Positions 15,031 through 24,119 of a stretch of DNA of 64,000 nucleotides are shown one piece after another; within the stretch, counting starts at the first letter, position 1; every line of letters starts with the position of its first letter. Source of the stretch: Myxococcales bacterium (GTDB lineage: Bacteria > Myxococcota > Myxococcia > Myxococcales > JAKAPL01); NCBI GenBank assembly GCA_021807105.1, contig JAKAPL010000001.1:1-64000 (forward strand). Direction: 5' to 3'. Below the pieces are notes generated by a model that saw only the letters and a program-made list of their open reading frames with translations, searched no databases and had not been told where the DNA came from. Both the position numbers and the translations under genes were made by a program.

Positions 15031-17514
15031 TCACGGCATGATCGCTTGGACCGCGACCAGGCTCCTCGGCTGCACGCAGTAGCAGGTCGTGCCCGCCGCG
15101 CAGCCGCAGAACGAGTTGGGACCGGCGACGAGCGGCACCGGGGCGTCGGTCCAGATGTTCTGCGACGTGTTCGGGTCGAGCGAGCCCCCCGCGGGGAAGT
15201 AGGAGTCGTCGTCGTAGTAGCTCTGGGTGTCGAAGAGGACCTCCCACGTCCCGGGCGGCAGCGTGAAGTCCACCGCCGCCGGCTCCATGTTGAGGAGCAC
15301 GTCGAGCTCGGGCCCCGCGTCCGAGGCCGGGTAGTGGATGGCGAGGTGGCCGCTGTTCCAGTTCGCGGGCCGGCCCGCCACCGCGTCCTCCCAGGAGACC
15401 GGCACGCCCGACGACCAGTCGGCGGGGGCGAGCGCGTAGGAGTGCGCCTTGCGGAAGGCGATGAGCTTCTTCACGAAGTCGTGCATCCGCCTCCGGTGCG
15501 GATCCGCCTGCCAGGAGCCCCAGTCGAACCAGTTGTACGAGTTGTCGGCAAGGGTCGAGTAGGCGTTGTTGTTGCCGAGCTGGGTGCGCATCCACTCGTC
15601 GCCGCCGAGGAGGAGCGGCGTGCCGTGGGAGATCATCAGCGCGACGAACATGTCCCGCATCAGCTCGCGCTTCATGTCCTCCCCCTTCGCGTCCGAGCCC
15701 CAGTCGCGGGAGATGTTGTTGTCCACGCCGTCCACCTGGTTGCAGTAGCTGGTGAGCTGCTCGGTGCAGCAGGCCGGGTTCAACGGACCACAGCCGTTGA
15801 CCTTCTGATCGTAAGAGAAGAGGTCGTACATCGTGAAGCCGTCGTGGATGGTGACGAAGTTGTACGAATGGTAGGGCTCGCGACCGGAGGGCGCGAAGAA
15901 GTCCTCCGACCCATACAGGAAGAAGCCGCCGTTCGCGCCGTCCTTCGGGGTCACCGGAGCCCAGATGGTGGACGAGAGCTGCCAGCCGTCGACGTTCGCG
16001 AAGGATCGCCACCAGTCGCGGAAGGGGCCGTTCCACTCGCCCCAGCCGTAGCCGGGCTTCGTCGTGCTCGCGGGGAACTGCGTCTGGAAGTCGCCGCCCG
16101 CCGACCAGGGCTCGGCGACGATGCGGATGTTCCGCTGCTGGAAGAGCGGGTCGTCGGCGATCGTCTGGAGGACCGTCTGCGATGGGTTGGTGAAGCAATG
16201 GGCCGGGCAGCTCCCCTGCGCCGGGCTCGTCTCGCCGAGGATCGCGGCCTCGTCGAAGCGGAAGCCGTCGACGTGCATCTGCTCCACCCAATAGTGGAGC
16301 GAATCGAGGATGAGGCGGGTCATCGGCGTATGGTTCGGGCGCGTCTCCTGGCCCACCCCCGAGTTGTCCCAGTAGAACTGGTTCGTCGGGTCGAGGGCGT
16401 AGTAGGCCGCGTTGTCGAGCCCGCGCCATTCGAGAATGGAGGCGACCTCCTTCGGGTCGAACGCCATGAGCTGCGGGCTGCCGTCGGGCAGCGGCGGGAC
16501 ATCGTCGAACTGGATCTCCTGGCGCCACAGGCCGCCCTCCCCCGTGTGGTTGTAGACCACGTCGAGGAAGACCTCGATGCCGTGCTGGTGAAGCTGATCG
16601 ACCATCCACTTGAACTCGTCGATCGGCGCCTCCGGATGCTTCGGGTCGAGGAGCGAAACGTAGGTCAGCTCGGGGATGAAGAACGCGATGGTGTCGTAGC
16701 CCCAGTATCCGCCGTCGGTGGACTTCGCCTGCGAGGGGAGCAGTTCGACCGCGGTGACGCCGAGGTCCTCGAGGTAGGCGGCGTTCTCCCCGACGCCACG
16801 GAATGTCCCGGGGTGGAGGATGGCGTTCGACGCCGGGTTCATGGTGAAGCCCTTCGGGTGGACCTCGTAGACGATCGGATCCTGCCAGCGATGGCCGGCC
16901 ATGTTGGGGTCCTCGCGGGCCGCGAGCCACGCCGCCTCGTTGTCGCTCCAGACGTACTGGCTCTGCACGGTGATCGCCTTGCCCGCCGCCGAGTACGTGA
17001 GGACTCCGCGGTCCGGTCCGCTCGCCGCGCTCCCCTCCGCCCAGTCGAAGTCGCCGGTCATCATGCGGGCGTAGGGGTCGAGCAGGAGCTTGTTCGGATC
17101 GAAGCGGTTGCCGCTGCCGTCCACGTCGGCCGAAAAGCCGGCGAGGCTGCCCGGATGCCAGGACGGGTCATAGGGCCAGTTGGGCCCCCAGGCGACGTAA
17201 CCGTAGGCCTGGTTCCATCCGATGCCGGAGACGAAGACGTTCCAGACGTTGCCCTGCCGCGTCAGGTCGAACTGCTGGGAGGGCAGCGGCGCGGAGGCGT
17301 CGTCGAAGAGCGCGACCTGCACCTTGGTCGCGTGCTCCGAGTAAACGCCGAAGTTGATGCCGTCGTCGACGAGGGTCGCGCCGAGGTGGTCGAGCGCCGC
17401 GACGTCCGCGGCCTGGTAGCTCGGGGCGAACGGCTGCGTCTGGTAGAGGTGGGTGCCGCCCTCCGACCCGCAGGCCGCGAGGAGGAGGGCGGGGAGCAGG
17501 GACCGCCGGGCCAT
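15031..17514 (-). CDS. secreted GlgX/isoamylase-like GH13 glycosidase (lipoprotein)
   Basis: An 827-residue GH13 enzyme with a lipoprotein signal (LLPALLLAAC, predicted lipidated Cys at residue 15). A CBM48-like N-terminal domain (INFGVYSEHATKVQVALFDD) precedes the alpha-amylase barrel. The conserved regions are DVVYNHTGEGG, DGFRFDEAAI with the nucleophile Asp, RIVAEPW with the acid Glu, and TIHDGFTMYDL, as in isoamylases and glycogen debranching GlgX. It would debranch alpha-1,6-linked glucans at the cell surface. The ATG at 17514 has AAGGAG 7 bp upstream; longer frames upstream overlap the divergent kinase gene and are not coding. It is alone, with no glycogen genes nearby. Confidence 0.88.
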   Translation of the reverse strand: MARRSLLPALLLAACGSEGGTHLYQTQPFAPSYQAADVAALDHLGATLVDDGINFGVYSEHATKVQVALFDDASAPLPSQQFDLTRQGNVWNVFVSGIGWNQAYGYVAWGPNWPYDPSWHPGSLAGFSADVDGSGNRFDPNKLLLDPYARMMTGDFDWAEGSAASGPDRGVLTYSAAGKAITVQSQYVWSDNEAAWLAAREDPNMAGHRWQDPIVYEVHPKGFTMNPASNAILHPGTFRGVGENAAYLEDLGVTAVELLPSQAKSTDGGYWGYDTIAFFIPELTYVSLLDPKHPEAPIDEFKWMVDQLHQHGIEVFLDVVYNHTGEGGLWRQEIQFDDVPPLPDGSPQLMAFDPKEVASILEWRGLDNAAYYALDPTNQFYWDNSGVGQETRPNHTPMTRLILDSLHYWVEQMHVDGFRFDEAAILGETSPAQGSCPAHCFTNPSQTVLQTIADDPLFQQRNIRIVAEPWSAGGDFQTQFPASTTKPGYGWGEWNGPFRDWWRSFANVDGWQLSSTIWAPVTPKDGANGGFFLYGSEDFFAPSGREPYHSYNFVTIHDGFTMYDLFSYDQKVNGCGPLNPACCTEQLTSYCNQVDGVDNNISRDWGSDAKGEDMKRELMRDMFVALMISHGTPLLLGGDEWMRTQLGNNNAYSTLADNSYNWFDWGSWQADPHRRRMHDFVKKLIAFRKAHSYALAPADWSSGVPVSWEDAVAGRPANWNSGHLAIHYPASDAGPELDVLLNMEPAAVDFTLPPGTWEVLFDTQSYYDDDSYFPAGGSLDPNTSQNIWTDAPVPLVAGPNSFCGCAAGTTCYCVQPRSLVAVQAIMP

Positions 17515-17579
17515 CGGTTTCTCCTTACGCGGGAAGGGCCTCCGAAGGCAATCTTCGTCTGTCCCCCTCTTGCCCGCTC

Positions 17580-17588
17580 TGCTATCGT
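17580..17588 (+). promoter_or_regulatory. extended -10 element directly before kinase start
   Basis: TGCTATCGT ends 7 bp before the kinase ATG, with no Shine-Dalgarno between. Transcription would begin at or next to the start codon, giving a leaderless mRNA. No clear -35 box was found. Confidence 0.35.
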
Positions 17589-17595
17589 CCGTGCG

Positions 17596-19299
17596 ATGCT
17601 GGCGCCCGGGTCCCAGCTCGGCCGTTACACCCTGCTCTCGAAGCTCGCCCAGGGTGGGATGGCCGAGGTCTTCCTCGCGCGCCAGGCGGGGCTCGCCGGC
17701 TTTCGCAAGACGGTCGTCCTGAAGCTCGCCCTGCCGAACCTCGCGAGCATGCCGGAGTTCGCACGGATGTTCCTCGACGAGGCGCGCATCGCCGCCGAGA
17801 TCAACCACCCGAACGTCGTCTCCATCTACGACCTCGGCGAGGTCGACGGGCGGACGTTCATCGCGATGGAGTACATCGACGGCTGCACGGCCCGCAAGCT
17901 CGTGCGGGAGGCGCTGCACGCCGGCCACGCCCCGCCGCCGCCCTGGGTCGCGGCGCGGATCGTCGCGGACGCCTGCGCCGGCCTCGACTACGCCCACCAG
18001 ATGCGGGGGGAGGACGGCGCGCCGCTGCGGATCGTCCACCGCGACGTCTCGCCCGAGAACCTCATGGTCGCCTTCACCGGCCAGACGAAGGTCCTCGACT
18101 TCGGCATCGCCAAGGCCACGAGCACCGAGGGGCGGACGCAGGTCGGGCGGATCAAGGGGAAGCTCACCTACATGCCTCCGGAGCAGCTCCTCGGCAAGCG
18201 GCTCGACGCCCGCTCGGATATCTGGGCGCTCGGCGTCACCCTCTACTGGATGCTCTCGGGCGATCGGCCCTTCCGCGGCGAATCGGACTCGCAGACCGTC
18301 CGGCAGATCCTGGAGAAGCCGCCGCACCCGCTCCGCACGGCGGCGCCGGGGGTCCCGGCGGCCTTCGAAGCGATCGTCGGCCGCGCGCTGCGCAAGGCGC
18401 CGGACGAGCGCTACGCGAGCGCCAGGGAGATGCAGCAGGATCTGGAACAGTGGCTGGCCCACTCCGGGGACGCGGGCGCGACCCGCCTGGCCCGCTACCT
18501 CGACCACCTGTTCCCTCCGCCTCGGGACCAGCGGGGCGAGCGCCGCCGGACCGTGGTGGAGGAGCGCGGTTCGCCGTCGGCGAGCACGCCCTCGCGCCGG
18601 GTCGATCTATCGCCCGTCACGCCGGTCCCGGTTCTGCCGGCCGCCGGCCCCGCGCCCGCCCCCTGGCCCGGGGACTCCATTTCCTCGTCCATGGACGGCG
18701 CGCCGGCCGGCGAGCCCGAGACGGTGCTCGCGCCCCCATTCACCGACGCGGACGGGGCGGCGCAGACGGAGGCGACGGACGCGATCCGGCCGCCGCGCCG
18801 CCGTCCCCTGGGGATCGCGGCGGGCGCCGCCGCCGTGGCCATCGCGGCCGTCCTCGCCGTCGCGCTCCGTCGAGCCGCGCCCCCGCCCCTCGTCGCGCCC
18901 TCGCCCCTCGCCTCCCGCGCACTACGCCCAGCGCCCGTCCCCGCACCGGTTGCCGTCTCCGAGGCCCATCCCGCGACCGCGCTCGCGACCCGGGGCCCGC
19001 CCCCGCCATCCGCCCCGGCGACCCGGCCCGCGCTCCCCGCGCCCCGCGCCCACGCGCCCCCGGCGCGCGCGCGAGCGCGGGCGGCCAAGGCTCCCGGCCA
19101 GCTCCAGGTCATCGTCCTGCCGTACGCGACGGTCTACGTCGACGGCGAGGAGCGAGGGGTGACGCCGCTGCCCACCATCGACTTGCCCCCCGGCCGCCAC
19201 CGGGTGAAGCTCGTCAACGACGACCTCGCCGTCGAGCGCCGCACCACCGTGGAGATCCGGTCCGGCCAGAAGAGCTGGCTGCGCCAGAAGCTCCCCTGA
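17596..19299 (+). CDS. membrane Ser/Thr protein kinase with PEGA domain
   Basis: A 567-residue Hanks-type kinase. The glycine loop is LAQGGMAEVF, the ATP lysine K43 lies in VVLKLALP, the catalytic loop is HRDVSPENLM (D150) and DFG starts at D168; the kinase domain ends near 280. A proline/alanine-rich linker, one membrane helix (GIAAGAAAVAIAAVLAVAL, about 415) and a periplasmic PEGA domain (LQVIVLPYATVYVDGEERG to the C-terminus) follow. This is a common myxobacterial receptor-kinase layout. The frame is open far upstream, but homology begins at the ATG at 17596. The gene converges on plsB with 9 bp between stops. Confidence 0.92.
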   Translation: MLAPGSQLGRYTLLSKLAQGGMAEVFLARQAGLAGFRKTVVLKLALPNLASMPEFARMFLDEARIAAEINHPNVVSIYDLGEVDGRTFIAMEYIDGCTARKLVREALHAGHAPPPPWVAARIVADACAGLDYAHQMRGEDGAPLRIVHRDVSPENLMVAFTGQTKVLDFGIAKATSTEGRTQVGRIKGKLTYMPPEQLLGKRLDARSDIWALGVTLYWMLSGDRPFRGESDSQTVRQILEKPPHPLRTAAPGVPAAFEAIVGRALRKAPDERYASAREMQQDLEQWLAHSGDAGATRLARYLDHLFPPPRDQRGERRRTVVEERGSPSASTPSRRVDLSPVTPVPVLPAAGPAPAPWPGDSISSSMDGAPAGEPETVLAPPFTDADGAAQTEATDAIRPPRRRPLGIAAGAAAVAIAAVLAVALRRAAPPPLVAPSPLASRALRPAPVPAPVAVSEAHPATALATRGPPPPSAPATRPALPAPRAHAPPARARARAAKAPGQLQVIVLPYATVYVDGEERGVTPLPTIDLPPGRHRVKLVNDDLAVERRTTVEIRSGQKSWLRQKLP

Positions 19300-19308
19300 C
19301 CCCGCCCG

Positions 19309-21810
19309 CTACAGGAACCGTCGAATCTCCTCGCCCAGGAGCCGGAGGCGGGCCGGGTCCGCGCGCACCGCCTCCGCGAGCCGCAGCCTCTTCTCCCCGG
19401 CCGGCTCGACGAGCCCCAGGTCGCGGAAGGCGAGCAACGCGTTCTCCAGCGCGAGCTTCGAGAGCGACTCCGGCGCGCCGATGGCCCCCGCGAGGAAGGC
19501 CGCCCTCCCGCGTTCGAGCGCCCGCCGCGACAGCTCGCGCGCCTCGAGCGCCGGCGTGCCCAGGAGCTCCTGCAGCCCCTCCGCGGCCACCCAGTAGCCC
19601 TCCAGGAAGTCGCGCACCAGGTCGCGCAGCAGCTCCAGCCGCTCCCGCGCGGCGATCGACGCCGGCCGTATCCTCCCCCCCCGCTCGACGAGGCCGAGCG
19701 CCGCGCAGATGCCGAGCGTCTCGTCGAAGATCTGGTCGAAGCCCGCCCCCACGCGGTAAACGAACTCGAACTTGAACAGCCGTGAGAGGAAGAGCGTCCG
19801 CGCCCGCGCCGCCGCCTCCTCCGGCGCCCCCTCGCGGAACGAGAGCACCGCCGCGGCCAGCAGCGCGCAGGCGACGTAGGGGTGGAGGAGGTTGTTCTTG
19901 TAGAAGTCGAGCTGCCCGCGGCGCTCCTCGACCGGCGCGAAGTACGTCTCGCCGAAGGCCGACAGCTCCTCGATCGACCCGTCCTTGCGGAAGAGGTCGA
20001 TCGTCTCGCGGATGGGCCCCTCGGCCATCGGATCGCTCGGCGCCTCGTAGAGCACCCGCGACAGCCGCGCGCCGATCTTGTCGGCCGCGTTGCGCAAGAA
20101 CGCGATCCGCTCGCCCATCGCGCGGGCCGGGATGGCGCGCGGCCGGTGGCAGAGCAGCGCCGCGGCGACGAGCGAGGCGGGCGTGACGGTCGCGGCCTGG
20201 GCGATGCCCCAGACGATCCGGTGGGCGAGCACCTGTACCGCCGCGCGCCGCCCCTCGGCCGTGTGCGCCCCAGGGTCGAAGCCGCGCTCGCGGAAGAAGT
20301 CGCGCGCCGAGACCGGCTCCTCGATCTGGATGTAGATGCGGCCGTACCGTGACCGGAGCACGCGCGGCGTCTTGAGGAGCCCGCGCACGTCCTCGGCCTG
20401 CTTCTCCCCGCCCGCCAGCTCGGCCGCGAAGGCCCGCCCCTCGACGATCTTCTCGTAGTCGATGGCGATGGGCACGAACGACACGTCGTGCGAGGCCCCC
20501 TCGATCCACGCGTCGACCTCCATCCCGAGCAGGCCGAGCTTCGGGGCGAGGACCTTCCCCGTCCGGCTCCGCCCGCCCTCGATGAAGAACTCCTGGGTGA
20601 ACCGGTCGCGCATCAGCCGTTTCACGTAGGCGTGGAAGACGGCCCCGTAGAGCCGATCGCCCTTGAACGACCGGCGTAGGAAGAACGCGCCGCCGCGGCG
20701 GAAGATGGGTCCGAGCGGGAAGAACGAGAGGTTCGCGCCCGCGGCGACGTGGGGCGGGGTGAGGCCGGCGTCGTAGAGGACCTTGGACAGGACGAGGTAA
20801 TCGATGTGCGACTTGTGGCTCGGGCAGAGGACCAACGCCGACCGGGCCGCGGCCCGGCGCAGGCGGGCGAGGCCCTGCGCGTCGACCTCGATGCCGTCGT
20901 AGATGCGGTTGAAGATCACGTCGAGGGTGGGCCGCATCACCTCGACCGCGATCGGGCTGTAGGCGGCGGCGATCTCGCGCAACAGCTCCCGCGCCCTCGC
21001 CTCCGCCGCGACCGGCGTGAGGCCGCGCTCCTCGGCCGTCCGGGCGATCGCCGCGCGCAAGGAGCGGTCGCGCAGGACCTCCTCGGCGACGCGCGCCGCG
21101 CTCTTAAGCTGCGGCCCGCGCACGACCCGCGCCTCCCGCGCGAGGTGGTGCCAGAGGGCGCCGCGGACCTTGCGGGCGATCTCCCCGTCCGCCTCCGAGG
21201 CGCGCTCCTGCGCGAAGCGGCGCAGATCGATGGCCTGCCCGACCTTGGCGAAGGCCCGGTGGCGCGCGTAAAGGAACGCCCCCGCCGCGCGGGCGAAGTT
21301 CGGGGAGTCGGGCGTACCGAAGACCGCGTCCACGACGCCGCTCTGCAGCTTCCCCGGGTGGCGCTCCCAGACGAGGACCTGCGGCACGAGAAACACCGGC
21401 CGCCCGTCCTGCCGCACGCGGCGCACGAGCTCCGGGAACGGGTCCTCGTCCTGACTCACGCCGCGGCCCGAGCCGAAGAACTGGGCGTGACGCAGGAAGA
21501 CGAGGCCGGCGTGCCCCGCGAGCACGGCGTCGACCCACCCGCCCGCGCCCGCCTGCCTCGTCCTCGGCTCGATGCGGTAGAGGACGCGCCCGTGGAGGCC
21601 GTGGACCACCCCCGGCACGGGGAGCCCGCGCAGCGCGTAGGCCTCGTTGAAGTAGACGAGGTTCAGGAGGCTCGCCGTCCGCATCACGTAGACGAGCGTC
21701 CCCTGCTCCGCGAGCGCGCGAAGGTCCGTGACGCGCTCCTCGGGGAAGGAGACCTGCCGGAAGAACCGGGCGAAGAACCCCGGCCCGCCGCCTGTTCCCT
21801 CGCGAGTCAC
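19309..21810 (-). CDS. plsB: glycerol-3-phosphate 1-O-acyltransferase PlsB
   Basis: An 833-residue enzyme, the length typical of PlsB, that acylates glycerol-3-phosphate at sn-1, the first step of phospholipid synthesis, at the inner membrane. The HxxxxD acyltransferase motif is in CPSHKSHIDYLVLS; FPLGPIFRRGGAFFLRRSF, EFFIEGGRSRTGK and FVPIAIDYEKIVEG are the other three PlsB blocks. The start is GTG at 21810; an open frame extends upstream but overlaps tesB and lacks family sequence. It lies downstream of tesB on the same strand, separated by hairpin-rich DNA. Confidence 0.93.
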   Translation of the reverse strand: MTREGTGGGPGFFARFFRQVSFPEERVTDLRALAEQGTLVYVMRTASLLNLVYFNEAYALRGLPVPGVVHGLHGRVLYRIEPRTRQAGAGGWVDAVLAGHAGLVFLRHAQFFGSGRGVSQDEDPFPELVRRVRQDGRPVFLVPQVLVWERHPGKLQSGVVDAVFGTPDSPNFARAAGAFLYARHRAFAKVGQAIDLRRFAQERASEADGEIARKVRGALWHHLAREARVVRGPQLKSAARVAEEVLRDRSLRAAIARTAEERGLTPVAAEARARELLREIAAAYSPIAVEVMRPTLDVIFNRIYDGIEVDAQGLARLRRAAARSALVLCPSHKSHIDYLVLSKVLYDAGLTPPHVAAGANLSFFPLGPIFRRGGAFFLRRSFKGDRLYGAVFHAYVKRLMRDRFTQEFFIEGGRSRTGKVLAPKLGLLGMEVDAWIEGASHDVSFVPIAIDYEKIVEGRAFAAELAGGEKQAEDVRGLLKTPRVLRSRYGRIYIQIEEPVSARDFFRERGFDPGAHTAEGRRAAVQVLAHRIVWGIAQAATVTPASLVAAALLCHRPRAIPARAMGERIAFLRNAADKIGARLSRVLYEAPSDPMAEGPIRETIDLFRKDGSIEELSAFGETYFAPVEERRGQLDFYKNNLLHPYVACALLAAAVLSFREGAPEEAAARARTLFLSRLFKFEFVYRVGAGFDQIFDETLGICAALGLVERGGRIRPASIAARERLELLRDLVRDFLEGYWVAAEGLQELLGTPALEARELSRRALERGRAAFLAGAIGAPESLSKLALENALLAFRDLGLVEPAGEKRLRLAEAVRADPARLRLLGEEIRRFL

Positions 21811-21893
21811 GGTGGAGACTCTTAGGCCGTCGCGCAGCCGGGGTAAAGGGTCCTGGAGCTGGAGCCGACCCACTCTCCACGCGCAACGCCGCC

Positions 21894-21949
21894 GCTCCCG
21901 CCCCGAGGCCCCGTGCCCCACGAGGTTCGCGGCCTCGGGTTGCGGGAGC
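21894..21949 (-). terminator. GC-rich hairpin between tesB and plsB
   Basis: The arms GCTCCCGC-CCCGAGGCC and GGCCTCGGG-TTGCGGGAGC pair around a 20-base loop with a small internal bulge. A perfect 22-bp palindrome (CCTCCCCGGCC and its complement) follows at 21976-21997. Neither has a T-tract, so they may be attenuating or Rho-assisted structures rather than strong terminators. Confidence 0.35.
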
Positions 21950-22079
21950 AGGAGCGAGCGCGCCTCGACGACCCGCCTCCCCGGCCGGCCGGGGAGGATC
22001 GAGCGGCGGCCCGGGGCGCCGCCTCGAATCGGCGGGGGTGCGGCTCCAGGCTTGCCGGGGGCCCTCGCCGGCCCGCCCT

Positions 22080-22961
22080 TCACCTCCGGCGCGCGCGAAT
22101 CATGCCCTCCTGGACCGCGCTCGCGACCAGGCGCCCTTCCCCGTCGTAGATCAGGCCGCGGGCGAGGCCGCGCGCCCCCTGCGTCGTGGGAGCGTCCATC
22201 GCGTAGAGCAGCCACTCGTCGGCCCGTGAGGGGCGGTGGAACCAGAGGGCGTGGTCGATCGACGCCATCACGACGTGGCCGCCGAACCAGCTCGTTCCGT
22301 GAGGGCGCAGCGCGGTGCCGATGAGGTTGAAGTCCGACGCGTAGGCGAGGATGCAGCGGTGGAGCAGCGGGTCGTCGGGGAGCGGCTCCACGGTGCGGAA
22401 CCAGACGTGCTGGCGCGGCTCCCCGACCTTCGGGCGCAGGGGGTTGCCCTGCTCGACAGGACGGAACTCGATCGCAAGCGAGCGCATCAGGGCGTCGGCG
22501 AGGAAGTCCGGCACCGGTCCCGCCTCCGCGATCCAGCGCTCCCGCTCCTCGGCGAACGACGGGAGCGAGTCCGGCGGCGGGACCTCCGGCGGCGGGAACT
22601 GGTGCTCGAGGCCCTTCTCCGGGGTCTGGAACGAGGCGATCATCGAGAAGATGGGGCGGCCGTGCTGGATCCCCTGCACGCGCCGCGTCGAGAAGCTGCG
22701 GCCGTCGCGGATCTGCTCGACGACGTAGACGATCGGCGCGGCCATGTCGCCCGGCAGCAGGAAGTAGGAGTGGAGCGAGTGGGGCTCCCGCCCCTCGACG
22801 GTCCGCGACGCGGCGGCGAGCGCCTGGCCGATGACCTGTCCGCCGAAGACGCTCGGCCCGCCGAGGTCGGCCGACTGGCCACGGAAGAGATTGACCTCGA
22901 GCGGTTCGAGATCGAGGAGCCGGATCAACTCGTGGAGGGTCTGGTTCAAGGGGCGCCTCAC
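22080..22961 (-). CDS. tesB: acyl-CoA thioesterase II (TesB)
   Basis: A 293-residue double hot-dog thioesterase that hydrolyses acyl-CoA to free fatty acid and CoA. The family sequence NLFRGQSADLGGPSVFGGQV is near residue 24, HSYFLLPGD near 63, and the C-terminal half has YASDFNLIGTALRPHG and MASIDHALWFHRP, where the catalytic Asp/Thr/Gln network lies. The start GTG at 22961 has no obvious ribosome site, and the N-terminus is normal in length. It precedes plsB, so the pair may balance acyl-CoA pools, though the 269-bp gap argues against tight coupling. Confidence 0.92.
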   Translation of the reverse strand: MRRPLNQTLHELIRLLDLEPLEVNLFRGQSADLGGPSVFGGQVIGQALAAASRTVEGREPHSLHSYFLLPGDMAAPIVYVVEQIRDGRSFSTRRVQGIQHGRPIFSMIASFQTPEKGLEHQFPPPEVPPPDSLPSFAEERERWIAEAGPVPDFLADALMRSLAIEFRPVEQGNPLRPKVGEPRQHVWFRTVEPLPDDPLLHRCILAYASDFNLIGTALRPHGTSWFGGHVVMASIDHALWFHRPSRADEWLLYAMDAPTTQGARGLARGLIYDGEGRLVASAVQEGMIRARRR

Positions 22962-23186
22962 GGGGGAGGGCGTCAGGATGCCACAGTCGCGCGGGAACGG
23001 GAACAGGGCTCCGGGGCGTGGAAGGGGGTTGAACCACAGCGCACTTTGGCTGCGGACGAGCCCCCACCCTGCCTCACTTCGTCTGGCGTTTGGGGCAGAG
23101 GAGGTAGGGCGGGCCTCGTCCCCCGCCGCCCCGGTCGACTACGATGGGAGCCTGGAGGGCGTAGGGCACCTCCGTTCGACGCGCGC

Positions 23187-24119
23187 TCACCTGAGCCCGG
23201 CGTCCTTCCCATGTCCACTCCCGTCCCGCTTCCCCCCGCACCGCCGAAGCGCCCGGCCCCAGCGCTCGCCCCAGGGGCGCGACTCGAACGTGTGCAGGAT
23301 TAGGACGGGCCGGTCAGCCGCGTCGAGGACCTCGCGCCCCACGTCGCCGAGGACGTGAAAGCCGACGAGGCCGCGCGGCGGGGCCGAGCCGATGACGACG
23401 AGGTCGGCGTCGATCGCCTCGGCCTCGCGCAGGATGGAATCGACCACGTCGCCGGCCGCGACCCGGACGCGGACGGGCACGCCCGCGCGCTGGGCCAGCC
23501 TCTTCGCGCGGCGCAGGTGGGCGCCGAGCGCGGAGCCGCCGGCCAGGATCCCCTCGGCGCGGGTCTCCTCCCCCGCCTCGCGCGCGAACATGGGCGGCGT
23601 CGGCACGACCACGCTGAAGAGGACGACCTCCGCGCCGGCGGGGGCGGCGATCCGCCCGGTCACGAGGGGGATCGCCCGCTCCAGCCCCTCCGTCCAGAGG
23701 CCGCCCGTGGCGAGCAGGATCCGGCGGAGCGCCGGCCGCTCCCCCTTCACCACCAACACCGGAGGCGCGACCGAACGGAGGACCCGCCAGGTCGTCGCGG
23801 GCAGGCGCAGGCCTCCGCCCCAGGTCCCCGCCCCGCCGACGATCACCAGGTCGTAGCCGACCTCCCGGACGGTGGCCGAAAGCTCCGCGGCCGCCTCGCC
23901 CGTCCGGACGAGGACGACGGGGGCGACGCCGCGCTCGCGCAGGAGCGTCCGGACGCGCGCGAGGCGGCCGGGCAAGTCGGCCTCCTCCTCCAGGCTCTCG
24001 GCGACGCAGAGCACGGTGAGGCGCGCCGAGAGCGTCGCGGCGAGGATGCCCGCCTGCTCGACCGCCCGCCCGGAAGGCGCCGAGCCGTCGAAGCCGACGA
24101 GGAGCCGCAGCGGGGTCAT
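23187..24119 (-). CDS. tandem universal stress protein (UspA type)
   Basis: A 310-residue protein with two Usp domains: residues 1-135 (LLVGFDGSAPSGRAVEQA, then LVIVGGAG) and 145-285 (RILLATGG, then DADLVVIGSAPPRG). Usp proteins bind nucleotides and act in stress resistance. The second domain's GSAPPRG fits only loosely to the ATP-binding G-x2-G-x9-G motif. The start overlaps the TSUP gene stop (ATGA), so this is the last gene of a three-gene operon with the TSUP permease. The C-terminal 25 residues are basic and variable. Confidence 0.87.
   Translation of the reverse strand: MTPLRLLVGFDGSAPSGRAVEQAGILAATLSARLTVLCVAESLEEEADLPGRLARVRTLLRERGVAPVVLVRTGEAAAELSATVREVGYDLVIVGGAGTWGGGLRLPATTWRVLRSVAPPVLVVKGERPALRRILLATGGLWTEGLERAIPLVTGRIAAPAGAEVVLFSVVVPTPPMFAREAGEETRAEGILAGGSALGAHLRRAKRLAQRAGVPVRVRVAAGDVVDSILREAEAIDADLVVIGSAPPRGLVGFHVLGDVGREVLDAADRPVLILHTFESRPWGERWGRALRRCGGKRDGSGHGKDAGLR

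Noticed and set aside
13537-17595. A plus-strand frame open for 4 kb ahead of the kinase, and an antisense frame open above the GlgX-like gene
   Set aside because: The sequence is a frame shadow of the minus-strand Nramp, MgtE-N and GlgX-like genes; kinase homology begins only at 17596.
21811-23067. Upstream extension of the plsB frame through tesB
   Set aside because: It has no PlsB-like sequence and lies on top of a clear tesB gene in another phase; high GC keeps the frame open.
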